A DNA stretch of 64,000 nucleotides from Bubalus kerabau (GCF_029407905.1 NC_073643.1:31772001-31836000); one strand, 5' to 3'; shown: positions 1-11,344, counted from the stretch's first letter. The notes: a model not told the origin generated them from the letters alone. Translations and numbers: made by a program.

Positions 1-284
1 TAAAATATTTGTGAGCTTTTTGTTATGTGGTTCATATGCCTTGTTGGCCTAAAATGATTAAGGATAGTTGTCTCCTTCTGAACTTTGATTTCTGTTTGGA
101 ATCAAATTCATTACTATTAATAGTATGAGGATCTTAAAGTTAATAACTGTATCAGGGTATCAGATATTTGCTACACTCTTGAGTAAGTATGTACAATATC
201 TGTTTACACACCTTGCATAATGTTTACATTTTGTATTCACGTGACTTAGGTTTAAAAACTAGCTATGGCCTTTGTAAAATATGA

Positions 285-460
285 AGCCTTGAGTAAGTTA
301 CCCTAACATCTCTGAGTCTCTGTTTTCTCTTGTCTGTAACAATGATAATAATAGTACTTGCCTCAGAATCGTCCCAAGAAGTTAATGAGATGACATACAT
401 ATAGTTAGCATTGCCAGCACAGCACATAGTATGCTTTCCTTAGTGAAATTTTATTATTTA
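285..460 (+). mobile_element. MIR SINE fragment
   Basis: The segment follows the central and 3' part of MIR in order: a 'gagtaagttaccctaac' block, a 'ctctgagtctctgttttctc' block, a 'tgataataatagtacttgcctc' region and an 'agcacatagta' end. It is heavily diverged, as expected for this old tRNA-derived SINE. Nothing else is recognised in positions 1-284. Confidence 0.7.
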
Positions 461-509
461 AATCGATTATCCACTGTTATAGTCGGGATATTTTCATTAC
501 TCTAGGAGC

Positions 510-985
510 GGAGTCAAAAAAGGATCTTGCTGTGATTTATGTCCAAGAGTATTCTGCCTATGTTTTTCTCTTAAGAGTTTGATAGTGTCTGGCCTCACAG
601 TCAAGTCTTTAATCCATTTTGAATTTATTTTTTTGTATGGTGTTAGCAAGTGTTCTCATTTCATTCTTTTACTTATAGCTGTCCAGTTTTCCAAGCACCA
701 TTTTTTTGAAGAGACTGCCTTTTCTCCATTGTCAAAGATAATCTTGTCTCCTTTGTCAAAGATAAGGTGCCCATAGGTGCGTGGGTTTCTCTCTGGGATT
801 TCTGTCCTGTTCCATTGATCTGTAATTCTGTTTTTCTGCCAGTGCCATCCTGTCTTGATTACTGTAGCTTTGTAATACAGTCCGAAGTTAGGGAGCCTGA
901 TTCCTCCAGCTCCATTTTTTGTTTTCAAGATTGCTTTGGCTCTTTGAGGTTATTTTGTGTACCCATGTAAATTATAATTTTTTTT
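510..985 (-). mobile_element. L1 LINE fragment (ORF2 3' region), antisense
   Basis: Read on the minus strand this is the distal part of L1 ORF2. Landmarks on the plus strand are the antisense blocks 'tctttaatccattttgaa', 'tgttccattgatctgtaat' and 'attactgtagctttgtaat', in the usual order. No poly-A end is present on either side, so it is an internal fragment. Confidence 0.9.
656..928 (-). pseudogene. L1 ORF2p C-terminal fragment
   Basis: An open frame of about 90 codons encodes the stretch that lies downstream of the reverse-transcriptase core in mammalian L1 ORF2p. It contains the typical run LPNFGLYYKATVIKT followed by a DQWNR motif. The full family protein is about 1,275 residues, so more than 90 percent is missing, including the endonuclease and the catalytic reverse-transcriptase motifs. 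It is a dead retrotransposon remnant inside the antisense L1 and not a host gene. Confidence 0.85.
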
Positions 986-1358
986 TGTTTTGGTTAAATA
1001 CCATTTTTAGCCTCAAGTTTCTCCTGCTTCTTGCCTTCCCTTTCTCCCTCTCTTGCACTCTCTTTCACGCCTCCGGCACCCTGATTTATTTTGCCTTTGG
1101 GCGTCATTATACATCCTTTACATCATTGTCCAGAGGACCGGTGCTCAGTGCTTCCTCTACTTTTTACCCTATTCTCATCCTTGTTTAGTGATATTTTCTT
1201 CAACTTCTTAGCTGAAAAAACTAAAGGGGAGTTTGCTCAATGGCTGGGAGGAGGGGAGTTTTCCCCAAACTTGTTCTCTTCTCTGTGAATATGTTTCTCA
1301 TGATAGTAACAGCTGTAATCCATACCATTCGAATCTATGGCTTGAATAAGCTAGTATT
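986..1358. other. Unassigned non-repetitive stretch
   Basis: T-rich sequence with pyrimidine-rich patches between the L1 fragment and the next SINE. Short open frames occur on the plus strand but none resembles a known protein and none is bounded by good splice sites. Confidence 0.5.
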
Positions 1359-1371
1359 TAAGGGCATATTT

Positions 1372-1635
1372 TGGAGAAGGCAATGGCACCCCACTCTAGT
1401 ACTCTTGCCTGGAAAATCCATGGACAGAGGAGCCTGGTGGGCTGCAGTCCAGGGGGTCGCTAAGAGTCGGACACGACTGAGCAGCTTCACTTTCACTTTT
1501 CACTTTCATGCATTGGAGAAGGAAATGGCAACCCACTCCAGTATTCTTGCCTGGAGAATCCCAGGGACAGTGGAGCCTGGTGGGCTGCCGTCTATGGGGT
1601 CACACAGAGTCGGACACTACTGAAGTGACTTAACA
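1372..1635 (+). mobile_element. Bov-A2 SINE, full length, with target-site duplication
   Basis: Two tandem Bov-A monomers are present, each running from 'ggagaagg' through 'actcttgcctgga' to 'agtcggacac', with the linker 'cactttcacttttcacttt' between them. There is no tRNA-derived head, which distinguishes Bov-A2 from Bov-tA. A 13-bp target-site duplication (taagggca t/a attt) flanks it at 1359-1371 and 1636-1648 with one mismatch. Confidence 0.95.
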
Positions 1636-1689
1636 TAAGGGCAAATTTATTGTCTAAAATAGAAAATAGAGTAGATGCTTTCCATTAGT

Positions 1690-1800
1690 GTTAAGAACTT
1701 CATTAAGGTGTTTCTTGAGTGCCAACTATGTGCTCAGTGTACATGGCGAGCAAGACAGAGTGTGTCTACGCTCAAGGATCTTGGAGGCTGGCATGAATCG
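1690..1800 (-). mobile_element. L2-like 3' end, antisense
   Basis: The order 'tgagtgccaactatgtgct', 'gcgagcaagacagag' and 'gatcttggaggct' matches the reverse complement of the 3' end of LINE-2. It is short and diverged. The flanks 1649-1690 and 1800-1935 show nothing recognisable. Confidence 0.5.
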
Positions 1801-1982
1801 TGACACATTGTATCTCCTTGAAGTCCAGCTTCAGTTTTATTTTTCTTACTCTTAAGCTTTTGTTGTTGTTTCTTGTGCACTTACCTATGAATTTTCTACA
1901 GCTCCAAGTTAAATTTTATACTAAATCAAAAAATTTCAAATAATTCTGTTTACTTTAGCATCAAAAAACTTACTTAGTAATA

Positions 1983-2735
1983 GAGGCAGACTTTAGAGAT
2001 AACACAGGTTTGGTGCCAGACCACAGCAATAAAGTAACTCTTGCAGTAAAATGATCCTCAGGAGTATTTCACTTTCCAAATGGGTATAGAAGTTACATTT
2101 ACACTGTACTATAGTTTGTTAAGTGTACCTTGGCATTGTGTGTAAAAAAAGTATATATCTTTATTTTAAAATGTATTATTGATAAAGAAAAAGGCTAACC
2201 ATCATCTGAGTCTTCATTGAGGTACAACTGAGTTACTGATGAGGGTGGTCATGTAAGGTTAGGGTGGCTGTGGCACTTTCTTAAACAAGGCAACAATGAA
2301 GCTTGCAGCATTGATTGACTCTTCTCAGTTGAACGTGAAGAGGCCGTTGTCAGGTTATTAATTGGCCTCATCTCAATATTGTTGTGTCTCAGGGTATAGG
2401 GAGGCCAGAGGAGAGGGGCAGTCAGGGGAACAGTGGGTCGTTGGGGTCGTCACAGCACACACACCATTTATCAGTGAAGTTCACTGTCTTATGTGGAAGT
2501 GGTTTGTGGTGCCCTGAAACAACTGTATTAGTAGCATCAAAGGTTACTGATGGCAGATCACCGTAACAAACATACCGATAATGAAAAAGCTTTAAATACT
2601 GTGAAAATGACCAGAAAGTGAGCAAATGCTATTGGGAAAGTGGTGTTAATCAGTTTGCTTAATGCAGGGTTGCCACAGACCTTTAATTTGTAAAAGACAC
2701 AATAAAGCAAAGCAAGATAAACTGAGGGATGCCTA
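1983..2735 (-). mobile_element. Tigger1-type DNA transposon, internally deleted
   Basis: Both ends match Tigger1: the left end has 'ggtttggtgccagaccacag' and 'caataaag', and the right end has 'agggttgccacagacctt' and 'caataaagcaaagcaag'. The terminal inverted repeats are decayed, and a TA target duplication lies at 1981-1982 and 2736-2737. The interior keeps only the start of the transposase region, on the minus strand near 2310-2360. Most of the roughly 2.4-kb family consensus is missing, so this is a non-autonomous deletion copy inserted in the L1. Confidence 0.9.
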
Positions 2736-3080
2736 TAAACTTCATTGAAGAGGTACAGAATTTATACTGTGAAACTGCAAAACATTGTTGAAAGAAAGGG
2801 AAAATGACCCAACTAAATAAGTGGAAAGATATCCTGTGTCACAGACTGGAATACTTAAATATTGTTATAAGTGTGGCTCTCCCTCAGTCACTCTACACAT
2901 TCTGCGCAGGCCTTGTCCAACTTCTAGGTGTCTTTTTATTTTTTGGCAGAAATTGGCAGTGTGATCCTACATGTCATATGGATATGCATATTATCCAGAA
3001 TAGCCAAGACCCTTTGGCAAAAGAGCAAAGTTTGAAGCCTCACACTTCTTATTTTCAAAACCCACTACAAAACTACACTA

Positions 3081-3303
3081 GGGCTTCCCAGGTGGCTCAT
3101 GGTAAAGAATGCAAGAGATGTAGGAGACACTGGTTTGATCCCTGGGTTGGGAAGATCCACTGGAGTAGGAAATGACAACTTACTCCAGTATTCTTACCTG
3201 GAAAATTCCATGGACAGAGGTACCTGGAAGGCTGCAGTCCATGGGGTCACAAAGAGCTGAACACAACTGAGGGACTGAGCACACAAATACACACACATAC
3301 ACA
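3081..3303 (+). mobile_element. Bov-tA SINE inserted in L1
   Basis: The tRNA-derived head starts 'gggcttcccaggtggctca' and is followed by the Bov-A body ending near 'aactgagggactgag', then a CA-rich tail. Near-perfect 11-bp target duplications (aaactacacta and aagctatacta) lie at 3070-3080 and 3304-3314, and the host L1 reads through after removal. Confidence 0.93.
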
Positions 3304-4318
3304 AAGCTATACTAATTAAGGAAGTGTGGTACTAGAATAAAGTTAGACATCCAGATCAGTGGAATAGAATTGGGAGTTCAGAAATCAACCCTTAAGCTTA
3401 TAGTCTTGATTTTCAACAGGGTGCAAAACCAGTTCAGTGGGGACAGGGTGAGAATAGTCTTTCCAACAAATGGTACAGGGATAACAGGATAGCTCTGAGC
3501 AGAAGATTGAAGGTGAATCTTTGTATCACAGCATATGTATCAAAAACTTAATGCGAAAGCTCAATGTATAAGACTCTTTGCAGAACTCATAAATCTTTAT
3601 GATCTTGGATTAGGCAGTAATTTTTTAGATATTACACCAGAGCATAAGCAACAAAAGAAAAAAATAGATGAATTGGACTTCATCAAAATTAAAAGCTTTT
3701 GTGCTTCAAAGTATACTGTCAAGACTGTAAAAAGATAGCCCAGAGCATGAGAGAGAGTATTTACAAATCATATACCTGGTACAAGTGTAGTGTTCAGTAT
3801 ATATAAAGAACTCTTACAGCTCAACACTAAAAATACAACTCAATTAAAAAATGTGCAAAAGATCTATACAGACATTTCTCCAAAGGAAATGAACAAATGG
3901 TGCAGGCACATGAAAAGATATTTAACATCATTAGTCCCTGGTTATTGTTATTCAGTCACCCAAGTCATATCTGACTCTTTGCGACCCCATGTATTGCAGC
4001 ACACCAGGCTTCCCCTGTCCCTCACCATCTCCTGGAGTTTTCCCAAGCTCATGTCCACTGAATCGGTGATGGTATCCAACCATCTCATCCTCTGTTGCCC
4101 TCTTCTCCTTCTGTCTTCAGTCTTTCCCAGTATCAGGGTCTTTTCCAATGAGTCACCTCCTCAGGTGGTCATAGTATTGGAGCTTCAGCTTCATCATCAG
4201 TCCTTCCAAAGAATATTCAGGGTTGATGTCCTTTAGGATTGACTTGGTTTGATCTCCTTGCAGTCCAAGGGACTCTCAAGAGTCTTCTCCAACACCACAA
4301 TTGAAAAGCATCAATTCT

Positions 4319-5886
4319 TCAGTGCTCTGCCTTATTTATTGTCCAGCTCTCATGTCCATACATGACTACTGGAAAGACCATAGCCTTGAGTATATGGACC
4401 TTTGCTGGTGAAGTAAGGTCTTTGTTTTTTAACACACTGTCTAGGTTTGTCATAGCTTTCCTGCTAAGAAGCAGTCGTTTTCTAATTTCATGGCTACAGT
4501 CACCATCTGCAGTGATTTTAGAGCCTAAGAAGAGGACATCTGTCACTGCTTCCACCTTTTCCCCTTCTATTTGCTGTTAAGTGATGAGACTGGATGCCAT
4601 GATCTTTGTTTTTTTAATATTGTGTTTTAAGCCAGCCTTTTAACTCTCCTCCTTCACCCTCATCAAGAAGCTCTTTAGTTCTTCTTTACTTTCTGCCATT
4701 AGAGCAGTATTATCTGCATATCTAAAGTTATTGATATTTCCCTTGGCAATTTTGATTCCAGCTTGTAACTTGTCCAGCCCGGTGTTTCGCATGATGTGCT
4801 CTGTGTATAAGTTAAACAGGGTGATAATCAACAGCCTTGTCTTACTCCTTCTCATCCTGAACCAGTCAGTTGTTCCATACACATTCTGTTACTTCTTGAC
4901 GCGCATACAGGTTTCTCAGGAGACAGGTAATATGGTCTGATATTCCCATCTCTTTAAGAGTTTGCTATAGTTTATTATGATCCACACAGTCGAAGGCTTA
5001 AGTGTAGTCAGTAAACAGAGTTAGATGCTTTAATGGATTTCCCTTGCTTTCTCTGTGATCCATCGAATGTTGGCAGTTTGATCTTTGGTTCCTCTGCCTT
5101 TTCTAAACCCAGCTTGAACATCTGGAAATTCTTGGTTCATGTAATGCTGAAGCCTGTCTTGGAGGATTTTGAGCATAACCTTACTAGCATGGGGTATGAA
5201 TGCAATTGTCCAGTGATTTGAACATTCTTCAGTGCTACCCTTCTTGGAAATTGGGATGAGGAGTGACGTTTTCCAGTCCTGTGGCTACTGCTGGGTTTTC
5301 CAAGTTTGCTGATATATTGAGTGCAGCACTTTGATAGCATCAAGTTTTAGGATTTCAGACAGCTTTGCTGGAATTCCATCACCTCCACTGGCTTTATTGG
5401 CGGCGGTGCATCATAAGGCTCACTTGATTTTACACTCCAGAATGTCTGACTCTGAGTGGGAGACTACACCATTGTGGTTATCCAAGTCGTTAAGATCTTT
5501 TTGTATAGTTCTTACATGTATTCTTTCCATCTCTTCTTGATCTCCTTTGCTTCTATTAGGTCTTTACTATTTCTGTCCTTTATTGTGTCCATCTTTGGAT
5601 GAAATAAATGTTCCTTTGATATTTCCAAATTTCTTGAAGAGATCTCTAGTCTTACCCTTTCTGTGGTTTTTCTCCATTTCTTTGGTTGTTCATTAAAGAA
5701 GGCTTTCTTGTCTGTCCTTGCTGTTCTCTGGAACTCTGCATTTAGTTGGGGGTACCTTTCCCTTTCTCCCTTGCTTATTGCTTCTCTTCTTTCCTCAGCT
5801 ATTTGTAAAACCTCCTCAGACAACCAATTTGCCTTCTTGCATTTCTTTTTCCATTGGGATGATTTCATATGCTGCCTCCTGTGCAA
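4319..5886 (-). pseudogene. BovB reverse-transcriptase region, disrupted
   Basis: Several minus-strand open pieces at 4319-4555, 4640-4882 and 5512-5886 encode consecutive parts of the BovB polyprotein: the C-terminal region, the reverse-transcriptase palm and the linker before it. They lie in different frames or are separated by stops. The catalytic box, normally YADD in this family, reads YADN here (FRYADNTALM), so the second catalytic aspartate is lost. With the broken frames this makes the copy enzymatically dead. It lies wholly inside the BovB insertion and has no host-gene context. Confidence 0.85.
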
Positions 5887-6385
5887 TATTATGGAACTCT
5901 CTTCACTCTGTTTACTAGATCTAATCTCTTGACTCTATTCTTTGCCTCCACTGTATATTCATAGGGGATTTGATTTAAGTTGTATCTGACTGGCCTAGTG
6001 GTTTCCCCCAGTTTTCTTTAGTTTAAGCCTGAAATTTGTTATGAGGAGCTGATAACCTGAAGCATGGTCAGCTCTAGGTCTTGCCTTTGCTCACTGTGTA
6101 CAGCTTCTCCATCTTCGGCTACAAAGTATGCAATGAATCTAATTTCGGTGTTGACCATTTGGTAATGCCCATGTGTAAAGTTGTCTTGTGTTGTTGAAAT
6201 AGGGTGTTTGCTATGACCGGTGTGTTCTCTTGGCAGAATTCTGTTAGCCTTTGCCCTGCTTCATTTTGTACTCCAAGGCCAAACTTGGCCTGTTACTCCA
6301 GGTATGTCTTGATTTCCTGCTTTGGCATGCCAATTCCTAGTGATGAGTAAGACATCTTTTTTTTTTTGGTGTTCTAGTAAGTATT

Positions 6386-6974
6386 CTAGGTCTTAAAAGA
6401 ACTGGTCAGCTTTAGCTTCTTCAGCATCGGTGGTTGGGCAAAGACTTGGATTACTGTGATGTTGAATGAGTTGCCTTGGAAACAAACTGAGATCATTCTG
6501 TCGTTTTTAAGGTTGCACCCAAGTACTGCATTTTGAACTCTTCTGTAGATTATAAGGGCTACTCCGTTTCTTTTATGGGATTCTTGCCCACAGTAGTAGA
6601 TAATAATGGTCATCTGCATTAAATTCACCCATTCCCATCCATATTAGTTCACTGATTCCAAGATGTTGATGTTTTACTCTTGCCATCTCCTGCTTGACCA
6701 CATCCAATTTATCTTGATTCATGGACTTAACATTCCAGGTTCCTATGCAATACTGTTCTTTACAGCGTCGTATTTTAATTTCATCACCAGACACATCTAC
6801 AACTGGGCATCGTTTCTGCTCTGGCCCAGCTGCTTCATTCTTTCTGGAGCTATTAGTAGTTGTCCTCCACTTTTCCCCAGGGGGGCTCATCTTTTGTTTC
6901 ATATCTTTTTGCCTTTTTATACATGGAGTTCTCATGGCTGGTGTACTGGAGTGGTTTGCCATTCCCTCTTCCAA
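6386..6974 (-). pseudogene. BovB apurinic-type endonuclease region, disrupted
   Basis: Two overlapping minus-strand frames, 6573-6974 and 6386-6628, encode the N-terminal endonuclease region. The first contains IGTWNVKSMN, the N-terminal motif of AP-endonuclease-like LINE nucleases. The second contains the NGVALI and NAVLGCNLKNDRM stretch that follows it. The change of frame between them near 6600 is a frameshift. In an intact element this domain nicks the target DNA. Here it is a fossil within the antisense BovB. Confidence 0.8.
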
Positions 6975-7961
6975 TGGATCACATTTTGTCAGAACTCACC
7001 ACTATGACCTGTCCATCTTAGGTGGCCTTCCACAGCATGCCTCATAGCTTCATTGGGTTATGCAAGCCCTTTCGCCATGACAGGGCAGTGATCCATGAAG
7101 GGGCATTAGTCACTAGGCAAATAAAATCAAAACCACAATGAGATACTACTTTGCACCCACTGGGATGGCCATACTCCAAAAGATGGATAATAGCAAGTGT
7201 TGTTGAAAATGTAGAGAAAATGAAACCCTTGTATGTTGCTGGTATGTGTATAAAATGGTTCAGACACTTTGGGAAACAGTTTGGAAGTTTCTTAAAACAT
7301 TAAACAGTTACCATCCAACCCAACAGTTCTACTCCTTGGTGGGTAACCAAGAGAAATGAAATTGTGCCTGTACAAAAATATGTATACAAGTGTTGATAGG
7401 AGAATTACTCATAATAGCCAAAAAAGTGAAACAACCCAAATGTCTATGAACTGATGAGAAAAACAAAATGTGCCAGTCTGAAGATGCACCATAGAATAAT
7501 ATAGAATAATATTGAGCCAAAAAACGATTGAAGTACAGATACATGAACAGTCTATGGGAACCCTGAGACAGTTGTGCTAACAGAAAGAAGCCAGACACAA
7601 AAAGTCACGTATTAAATAGTTCTGTTTATATGAAATGTCCAGAATTGGCAGATCCATAGAGACTGAGAGCAGATTAGTGGCTACTGGGTGCTTTGGAGAA
7701 GGGAAAATAGGGAATGACAGCTACATTGAATAATGGCTACAGGTTTTCTTTTTGGGGTGGTGAGAATCATTTCACAGCTGTGAATATGCTAGAAGCCATT
7801 CGGTTGTTAACATTTAAAAGGGTGAATACTATGGTATGTGAATTATATCTCAATAAAAAGATCTCAGTATCTCTGCCTGGGTTTCCTTATTCATAATGGG
7901 AGGCAGAGCCAACAGTTATTGAACGTTTCCTGTCAGCTGATGCAAGCGTCTTCAGATGTTG

Positions 7962-8265
7962 CTGTAGAGGGCCAGATGGTATATACTTTAGACTTTGCCA
8001 AGTACAGTCTCTCCATGCTCTCACTCCTGCCCTTGTGGTGTGAGAGTGGCTGTATACAATACGTAACTGCACGAGTGTGTGACTGTGTCCTGATAAAGCT
8101 TTATTTAGACACTGAAATGTCAGTTTCAATGTAACTAAATGTTGTTATTTTCATTTTTCCCAAACACATAGCAATGTAGAAGTCATTCCTAGCTTGCAGG
8201 CTGTGAAAAGCGCATGGTCAGAGGAATTTGACCATTGGGCTGGTACTTGGCTGACCCCTGGGCTA
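7962..8265. mobile_element. hAT-type (Charlie group) DNA transposon fossil
   Basis: The order 'gagggccagatggtatat', 'ctttagactttgcc', 'gataaagctttattta', 'agtcattcctagcttgcagg' and 'tggctgacccctggg' follows a common mammalian hAT family whose ends read like 'ggcaaactacggcc'. It shares this order with the copy at 62775-63545. The exact subfamily name is not assigned. Confidence 0.7.
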
Positions 8266-8299
8266 AAAATGAGCTTTAAATGAGTTTCAGTAGCCTCAT

Positions 8300-8450
8300 G
8301 AGGGAGGGGTGATTCTTTACCCTATTTCACAGATGAAGCAATCGCGAGTTTCAGAGGCTGAAGCCAGTCTCACAAGGCTGGGCCAAAACCCCATTGCGTT
8401 CCAGAGCCTGTCCTCTTTAACCACTGTGCCCCATCCTCCTGCCTGCACTG
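8300..8450 (-). mobile_element. MIR SINE, antisense
   Basis: 'ccctatttcacagatgaagc' followed by 'ttcagaggctgaagccagtctcacaagg' and 'ctttaaccactgtg' is the reverse complement of the MIR 3' half to tRNA-like head. The copy is diverged. Confidence 0.6.
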
Positions 8451-10911
8451 CCCCCTACCCCCCGACCCAGCCTCATACCTCCTAACAGTGCTGATCCCCT
8501 CCTGCTTCTTTGCTGCCTCTGTCGCTGCTTGCTGCCCTCCAGTATCTTGAATCCTCCACTTACTCTGGCATGGCCATTTCCTTTCTTCTCTTCTAATGCT
8601 CTTTTCCATATTGTGAAGCCAACACCCACATTGGGCCTTGGGAAAAATAAATCCGCCACCTTGCCTCCCTTTCAGACTTTCCTCGTGACTCACTTCTTCT
8701 GGGAAGACCATGCCTCAGCCACCTTTTGACCCTAAATCCAGCTGGAACTGAGTCCGCCTTCCTGGCTGCGGCGCTCTCCCCTTATCATCCGTCTTTCGGC
8801 AGGCTGGTTGGCTGAGTACTATTGAAACCCTCTGCAGTGACTTTTTTTTTAGAGCCTCTTTGTTTAATTTAGTGCCCAGAACTTGGTTAGGACCTTCAGG
8901 GAAGTTGAAACGCTGAGGTTACTTTTCATTGAGAGGTCTCTCTCTGGCTCAGTCTCCGTGCTGTGCTAGCCTTTCCTGCTCTCTCTCTTCCATCCTTGGA
9001 TCCAAGCCAGACCATCCCTTCATGGCGCAGGTGAGCGAGAGGCAGAGGCCTCGGGGAGGTAAGTCACTTTTATATCTGCATGACCGGTATACTTCCTGTT
9101 CACATGTGCTGCTCTTAGGGAAAATGGGACAGTATACGTGGGGCCTCTCCTCCTGTTTCATCCTCTGTCCCTCCCATAGATGTTCTGTCATCACCCTTTA
9201 CATGGTGACACATCAAGAACTTGTTACGTGGGACCATAAGACCTATTCTGCAGGGGGCAGAAATCTTTTCTTGTGCCTCTGCTAGGATTCGTTTCATTTG
9301 TCAGACACCCATACTTTACACATAGCCCTTCCTCTGGAAGCATTGTTTTCTGTGCTCTTCTAAGACAGCAATCTCCCCCTGACCACCAACTTTTAAAATT
9401 AATCAATAAAAGTAGAAAGAAAAGAAATAATTTAGAAGTGCTTAAGTGATTAATGTAAGCTGTTTGTTTATGACTGATTATATGGTTGAGAAAGGAGTCC
9501 TTCTGACTTCAGCACTATTTCCATTCCAAGTAGCTTGGACTTTGTTAAGTACGAAAAATCAGTGTCTCCAGAGAAGTCTCTGCCGGTAGCTGACCAGGGT
9601 GACTGGACGCACTGATCAGCAGTTGGGTAAGGGATGATAAAGATGGGTGAATTACATTCTTTTGCAATTCCTCGGCTGCATCTGAATTATTCAGAGGCCA
9701 AAAACTTTCCTTCTTTGGCCTAAAATATTTTAAAAATAATACTTGGAAGGCTCATTTGGTTTTAAGGAACAGAGGGAAATTTGTTGGAATGATTTCGAGT
9801 TGTGTCATGGAATCTATGGGGAGAATGGGGGAGCTGGAGTCCTCAGAAAACAAGGCATCTTTCTCTGCGTCTGCCACTCCTCTTGTGTCTTGGTGTATCT
9901 CGGCTGTGTCTTTTCTCACTCTCCATGCGGACTGCTTGACAGTTAGTCTGCAGATGGCCCATTTTGACTGCCCCCAAGGGTCACCCTTGGTTTCCAAGGC
10001 TCGGAGGATGCGGATTCTGTCTTATTTATGTCTGTCTGCTTCGTGTTCTTGCTAGGAGTCCTGGTGTTGGAGATAGCTAGCAGACATGCCAGGAGGAGGT
10101 GGGAAATATGGTGGTTATTGGAAAGATCCTGGAGTTAGGAGGTAGCCATCTCTCTGAAGGAAGCCAAACCTAGAAGTAGGATTATCAGGAACTCAGGGCG
10201 TGTCTTCTGTTTTTCTCATCTCTGTTTCTTGCTGTGAATCTACTTTGCCTTGTTCTCCCTGAAGACTCCCTCTCTGCTTCTCAGGCCACAGCCTGCTGGC
10301 CCTGATTTCTCAATGGGCCTGCTGTGTTCTTACCTAGTGAAATTGCACTTTACCTGGAGGTAAGGTTCTGAAGTCAACACGTCAGGTGAAAATTGCTTAT
10401 GGTTAAAATTTCCTTTGAAAGTCCTGGAAATCCCTGGTGAATAAGGAGAGGTGCTTGGAGTCTGTGGGCATGTGGGAACAGAGGCCTGCTAAGGGAACAT
10501 CAACTTTTGAGCTCCTGTTGCTTCAAAGCATTTGTTCATAATTTGCACTATTAATAAAAGTGCTTCCTCTTCCCCCTGTTCCTCCTCCAAGCACTGATAG
10601 TTGCCTATGTATTAGTTAAGCCTGAACGCGACGTGATTTCACTGTATCTTAGTCCTGGGGGAAGAATTTAATGCACCTGATTGGTCCTGTGTGTGGGCTA
10701 TGTGTGTGTCCCTAACCCATCAGTTCTGGCTCATTTGTGTCAGCTCCATTCAGGAAGTAGTCACACTTTTATTTTAGGCTTGCCAAAAAAAGAAGAGCAG
10801 AAAGATGTGGAGTGAGTGATGGGAATGAGACAAATGAAACCACAGCCTAGAAGAGTGACAGCTGGAGTCTGAATCGCCGGCTCTGGTAGGACCTCGAACA
10901 CAGCATATTCT
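8451..10911. other. Mostly unique sequence, no gene seen
   Basis: Possible L2 traces occur at about 8560-8720 ('gactcacttcttctgggaag'). Near 9020-9060 an ATG is followed by two donor-like sites (CAG/GTGAGC and GAG/GTAAGT) but no acceptor or longer frame supports an exon. The remainder is unique-looking sequence without a recognisable gene or repeat. Confidence 0.5.
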
Positions 10912-11065
10912 GCAGTCTCTCAGAATCACTTATATGCCATTGTTCAAATGGAGCTCTCCTGGTCCTATCCCATTTCTCTTGAAATGGTACCTAGAATTTG
11001 CAGTTTAATTTAGGTTCCCCAGATGATGAATCCTATCCACACCAAATTTTGAGAATTGCTGCCTT
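10912..11065. mobile_element. MER5A-like hAT MITE
   Basis: 'ctctcagaatcactta', 'tttgcagtttaatttaggt', 'ttccccagatgatgaatcc' and 'ttttgagaattgctg' match the near-palindromic MER5A consensus end to end. It is an ancient non-autonomous DNA transposon. Confidence 0.65.
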
Positions 11066-11182
11066 CAAGACAAAGCTATTGGGCTATTTCAGCTACCTTT
11101 AGAATAAAGTGTTGTAATCCTGTAGATATATGTTCTCATTTTAGAACATCTTAGGCTTTCACATGGCATTGAGAGTTAGGGG

Positions 11183-11204
11183 TTTTTTTTTTTTTTTTTT
11201 TTTT
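11183..11204. repeat. Poly-T run, 22 bp
   Basis: Uninterrupted T homopolymer after 'gagttagggg'. No retroposed body is recognised to its right on the minus strand, so its origin is unclear. Confidence 0.9.
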
Positions 11205-11344
11205 CTGTTCATTATGGGTTGCAACTACTGTTTTGAGCAAGATGAGTTTTAAATAAATTTAGGCTTCTGTTTTTGTTTCTCATATGTCTTGAGTCTTTGG
11301 AGGATACCTTCATATTAACTGAGACTCTGTATGTGTGTTTGTGC

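Larger units (their letters stand above)
3937..7103 (-). mobile_element. Nearly full-length BovB (RTE-clade) LINE, antisense
   Basis: The element occupies about 3.17 kb, close to the family's usual 3.2 kb. On the minus strand it runs from the BovB 5' end (near 7103) through endonuclease and reverse-transcriptase regions to the 3' end at 3937, where the plus strand shows 'ctttgcgaccccatg'. A perfect 8-bp target-site duplication, cattagtc, flanks it at 3929-3936 and 7104-7111, and removing it restores the interrupted L1. Stops and frameshifts are frequent and an extra T-run sits at 6358-6367, so it is an old inactive copy. BovB is known in both squamates and ruminants and is a standard case of horizontal transfer. 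Confidence 0.95.
1936..7860 (+). mobile_element. 5'-truncated L1 LINE split into four pieces by later insertions
   Basis: One sense-strand L1 can be read through four segments that join co-linearly: 1936-1982, 2736-3080, 3304-3936 and 7104-7860. They run from the distal part of ORF2 to the 3' UTR, ending with the typical 'atggtatgtgaattatatc' and 'caataaa' block. Within 3304-3936 a coding remnant is readable, with residues LDFIKIKSFCASKYTVK matching the L1 ORF2p C-terminal region. The interruptions are a Tigger element, a Bov-tA and a BovB, each flanked by its own target-site duplication. The L1 itself is about 1.8 kb, older than the ruminant-specific insertions, and dead. Confidence 0.9.

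Noticed and set aside
3081..3160. tRNA-like heads of Bov-tA and CHR-2 SINEs considered as tRNA genes
   Set aside because: They are SINE heads with mutated arms, followed by SINE bodies and flanked by target duplications. No functional tRNA fold is expected.
9029..9060. ATG followed by two donor-like sites, considered as a first coding exon
   Set aside because: The frame before the donors is only a few codons and no promoter, CpG island or downstream exon is visible.
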